DNA of 64,000 nt from Amycolatopsis alkalitolerans. GTDB lineage: Bacteria > Actinomycetota > Actinomycetes > Mycobacteriales > Pseudonocardiaceae. The stretch is taken from contig NZ_VDFW01000004.1 of assembly GCF_006152065.1 (NCBI RefSeq), positions 62,001 through 126,000 on the forward strand, given 5' to 3'. The position numbers and the translations under genes are program-made. Under the pieces are notes generated by a model. The model was not told the origin of the DNA. It saw only the letters and a program-made list of their open reading frames with translations, and ran no database searches. Position 1 is the stretch's first letter, and the number at the start of each line of letters is the position of its first letter. Positions 62,547 through 64,000 of the stretch are shown here, piece by piece.

Positions 62547-62749
62547 AGTCCCCCAACTACCGTGTAACGAAATCCCCGATGGCAACGCTGTTAAGGGCGG
62601 GGATCAACGGGGTGGTTTCGTGCTGCTCTATAGCATATTTCGGGCACAAAAGATACGCTTTTGTTGGCATTGTCACACGTGTTTCGTCGTCGTTGCAGGT
62701 AGTTAGCCCGCCTGCATCATGCTTCGGTGAACCTCCCAAGAACCTCTGT

Positions 62750-62763
62750 TAGGTTGTTTTGAC
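62750..62763 (+). promoter_or_regulatory. Possible leaderless -10 element of ectA
   Basis: TAGGTT (62750-62755) sits nine bases before the ectA ATG and no ribosome site is present, so the mRNA may be leaderless. No clear -35 box is seen. The 217-bp region upstream is AT-richer than the flanking genes, as expected for an osmotically controlled promoter. Confidence 0.35.
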
Positions 62764-63261
62764 ATGTCCGGAAAGCACTTGATCGACTCTCCGACCAAGG
62801 CCGACGGCGCTGCGCTATGGCGAATCGCACGGGATTCGCAGAAGCTGGATCTCAACACGCCGTATGCGTATTTGTTGTGGTGCCGCGATTTCGCCGGCAC
62901 CACCGTTGTGGCCAAAGTGGACGGTCGCGCGGTCGGTTTCGTCATCGCGTACCGCAGACCGGCCGCACCCGATGCGGCGCTGGTATGGCAGGTCGCCGTA
63001 GACGCCGCGCAGCGTGGAAAGGGCCTGGCCGGGGCGTTGCTGGATGAGCTGTTCAGCCGCTTGGTGCGCGACGGCGTGCGTTACCTGGAGACGACGGTCA
63101 CGCCTGACAACGACGCCTCGATAAGAACATTCGCGTCGTTCGCGAAGCGCTGGAACGCGTCGATGGAGCGGGTGCGGCTGTTCGACAGCTCGGACTTTCC
63201 CGCGGATGACGAGCCGCACGAGCCGGAGGACCTCTACCGGATCGGGCCGCTTTCCCGGTAA
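62764..63261 (+). CDS. ectA: L-2,4-diaminobutyrate acetyltransferase (EctA)
   Basis: The 165-residue GNAT enzyme makes N-gamma-acetyl-diaminobutyrate, second step of ectoine synthesis. It contains '[20 protein letters not shown]', '[20 protein letters not shown]' and '[20 protein letters not shown]' (acetyl-CoA loop QRGKGLA), all EctA hallmarks. It is followed by ectB after a 52-base gap. Confidence 0.94.
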   Translation: MSGKHLIDSPTKADGAALWRIARDSQKLDLNTPYAYLLWCRDFAGTTVVAKVDGRAVGFVIAYRRPAAPDAALVWQVAVDAAQRGKGLAGALLDELFSRLVRDGVRYLETTVTPDNDASIRTFASFAKRWNASMERVRLFDSSDFPADDEPHEPEDLYRIGPLSR

Positions 63262-63313
63262 TAGTGTGGGAATTGGCCACCGATCAGGAATCAGTCGGGA
63301 GTTGGAAAAGCAC

Positions 63314-64000
63314 GTGAGCATCTTCGAAAAACTCGAGTCCGAAGTGCGCAGCTACAGCCGGGGGTGGCCGGTCGTGTTCGACCGCGCCCTGGGCAGCCGC
63401 CTCTACGCCGAGGACGGCAAGCCGTACCTGGACTTCTTCGCGGGCGCGGGAGCACTCAACTACGGGCACAACAACCCGGTGCTCAAGCAGGCTCTGCTCG
63501 ACTACATCGCGCGTGACGGGGTCACGCACTCGCTGGACATGTTCACCGTCGCCAAGCGCGACATGCTGGAGACCCTGCAGGAGAAGATCCTGCAGCCCCG
63601 CGAGCTGGACTACAAGGTCATCTTCCCAGGTCCCGGCGGTGCCAACGCCGTCGAGGCGGCACTGAAGCTCGCTCGCAAGGTGACCGGCAAGGAGTCGGTC
63701 ATCAACTTCACCAACGCCTTCCATGGCATGACGCTGGGCGCGCTGTCGGTGACCGGCAACTCGATGAAGCGCAGCGGCGCCGGTATCCCGCTCGTGCACG
63801 CCACGCCGATGCCCTACGACCAGTACTTCGACGGCGTGTACCCGGACTTCCTCTACTTCGAACGGCTTCTCGACGACTCCGGCAGCGGGCTCAACGAACC
63901 GGCCGCGGTGATCGTGGAGACCGTGCAGGGCGAGGGCGGCATCAACGCGGCCGGTATCGAATGGCTGCGCGGCCTGTCGGATCTGTGCCAGCGGCACGAC
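63314..64000 (+). CDS. ectB: Diaminobutyrate-2-oxoglutarate transaminase (EctB), cut by the window end
   Basis: The first 229 codons are present; the frame is open at the window edge. It is a class III PLP aminotransferase with '[20 protein letters not shown]', '[20 protein letters not shown]', '[20 protein letters not shown]' and '[20 protein letters not shown]'. The PLP lysine lies beyond the window. GTG 63314 is chosen because the family starts with '[15 protein letters not shown]'. The ectC gene is expected to follow. Confidence 0.94.
   Translation, partial: MSIFEKLESEVRSYSRGWPVVFDRALGSRLYAEDGKPYLDFFAGAGALNYGHNNPVLKQALLDYIARDGVTHSLDMFTVAKRDMLETLQEKILQPRELDYKVIFPGPGGANAVEAALKLARKVTGKESVINFTNAFHGMTLGALSVTGNSMKRSGAGIPLVHATPMPYDQYFDGVYPDFLYFERLLDDSGSGLNEPAAVIVETVQGEGGINAAGIEWLRGLSDLCQRHD

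Overview
High-GC actinobacterial DNA. Arabinogalactan-type AftA, an EspC/WXG (type VII secretion) toxin operon, DUF3040 proteins, BoxB/BoxC benzoate degradation and an ectoine locus together point to a Pseudonocardiaceae-like genome (Amycolatopsis or a relative). This is inference from gene content only; no rRNA or tRNA gene was seen.

Region 1 (about 0.4-12.9 kb) is a conflict/defence island. It holds a GNAT-PIN-ASCH fusion, a large HEPN-domain protein, a tiny winged-helix-like protein, an IetAS pair (AAA ATPase plus subtilisin-like protease), a type VII secretion EspC-like/WXG-toxin/DUF6188 operon, and a frameshifted Cap4/DUF4297-type nuclease fused to an NB-ARC NTPase.

Region 2 (about 12.9-31.4 kb) resembles a redox/dormancy (low-oxygen) cluster mixed with decaying genes. 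It has UppP, CtaD, two PNPOx-fold proteins, a CBS-CBS-BON protein, a RafH-like ribosome factor, ArsR and Crp/Fnr regulators, acetyl-CoA synthetase, a Tes/MJ0619-like radical SAM protein with a methyltransferase, a mercuric-reductase-like flavoprotein and a glutaredoxin-membrane fusion. Broken genes here are a deazaflavin nitroreductase, a malic-enzyme-like gene, a [NiFe]-hydrogenase large-subunit tail and a methyltransferase. A DevR-like box and a recurring TGTC-N8-GACA palindrome suggest shared control.

Region 3 (31.4-35.5 kb) has two divergent regulator/enzyme pairs: TetR with a zinc-less alcohol dehydrogenase, and MarR with an epoxide hydrolase, both with visible palindromic operators. Region 4 (35.7-40.1 kb) is a compact seven-gene operon: OsmC, cyanase, acyl-CoA-dehydrogenase-fold protein, ECF sigma factor, zf-HC2 anti-sigma factor, flavin reductase and FNT-family channel. 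I consider it the best candidate for an undescribed metabolic system (oxidative formation and removal of cyanate).

Region 5 (40.5-47.1 kb) is a LacI-regulated sugar ABC importer with a glycogen-debranching-like enzyme. Region 6 (47.3-53.2 kb) carries cell-envelope glycosyltransferases (AftA, a GT39/ArnT-like protein), a broken FAD oxidase, a CoA-binding protein and small membrane proteins. Region 7 (53.2-60.5 kb) is a box-type aerobic benzoyl-CoA pathway (boxC, boxB, benzoate-CoA ligase, amidohydrolase), then a six-unit 22-bp tandem repeat and a divergent MarR/ring-cleaving dioxygenase pair. Region 8 (60.6-64 kb) has a methyltransferase, a LapA-like protein, an Abi-alpha/DUF4393 protein and the start of the ectoine operon (ectA, ectB cut by the window end).
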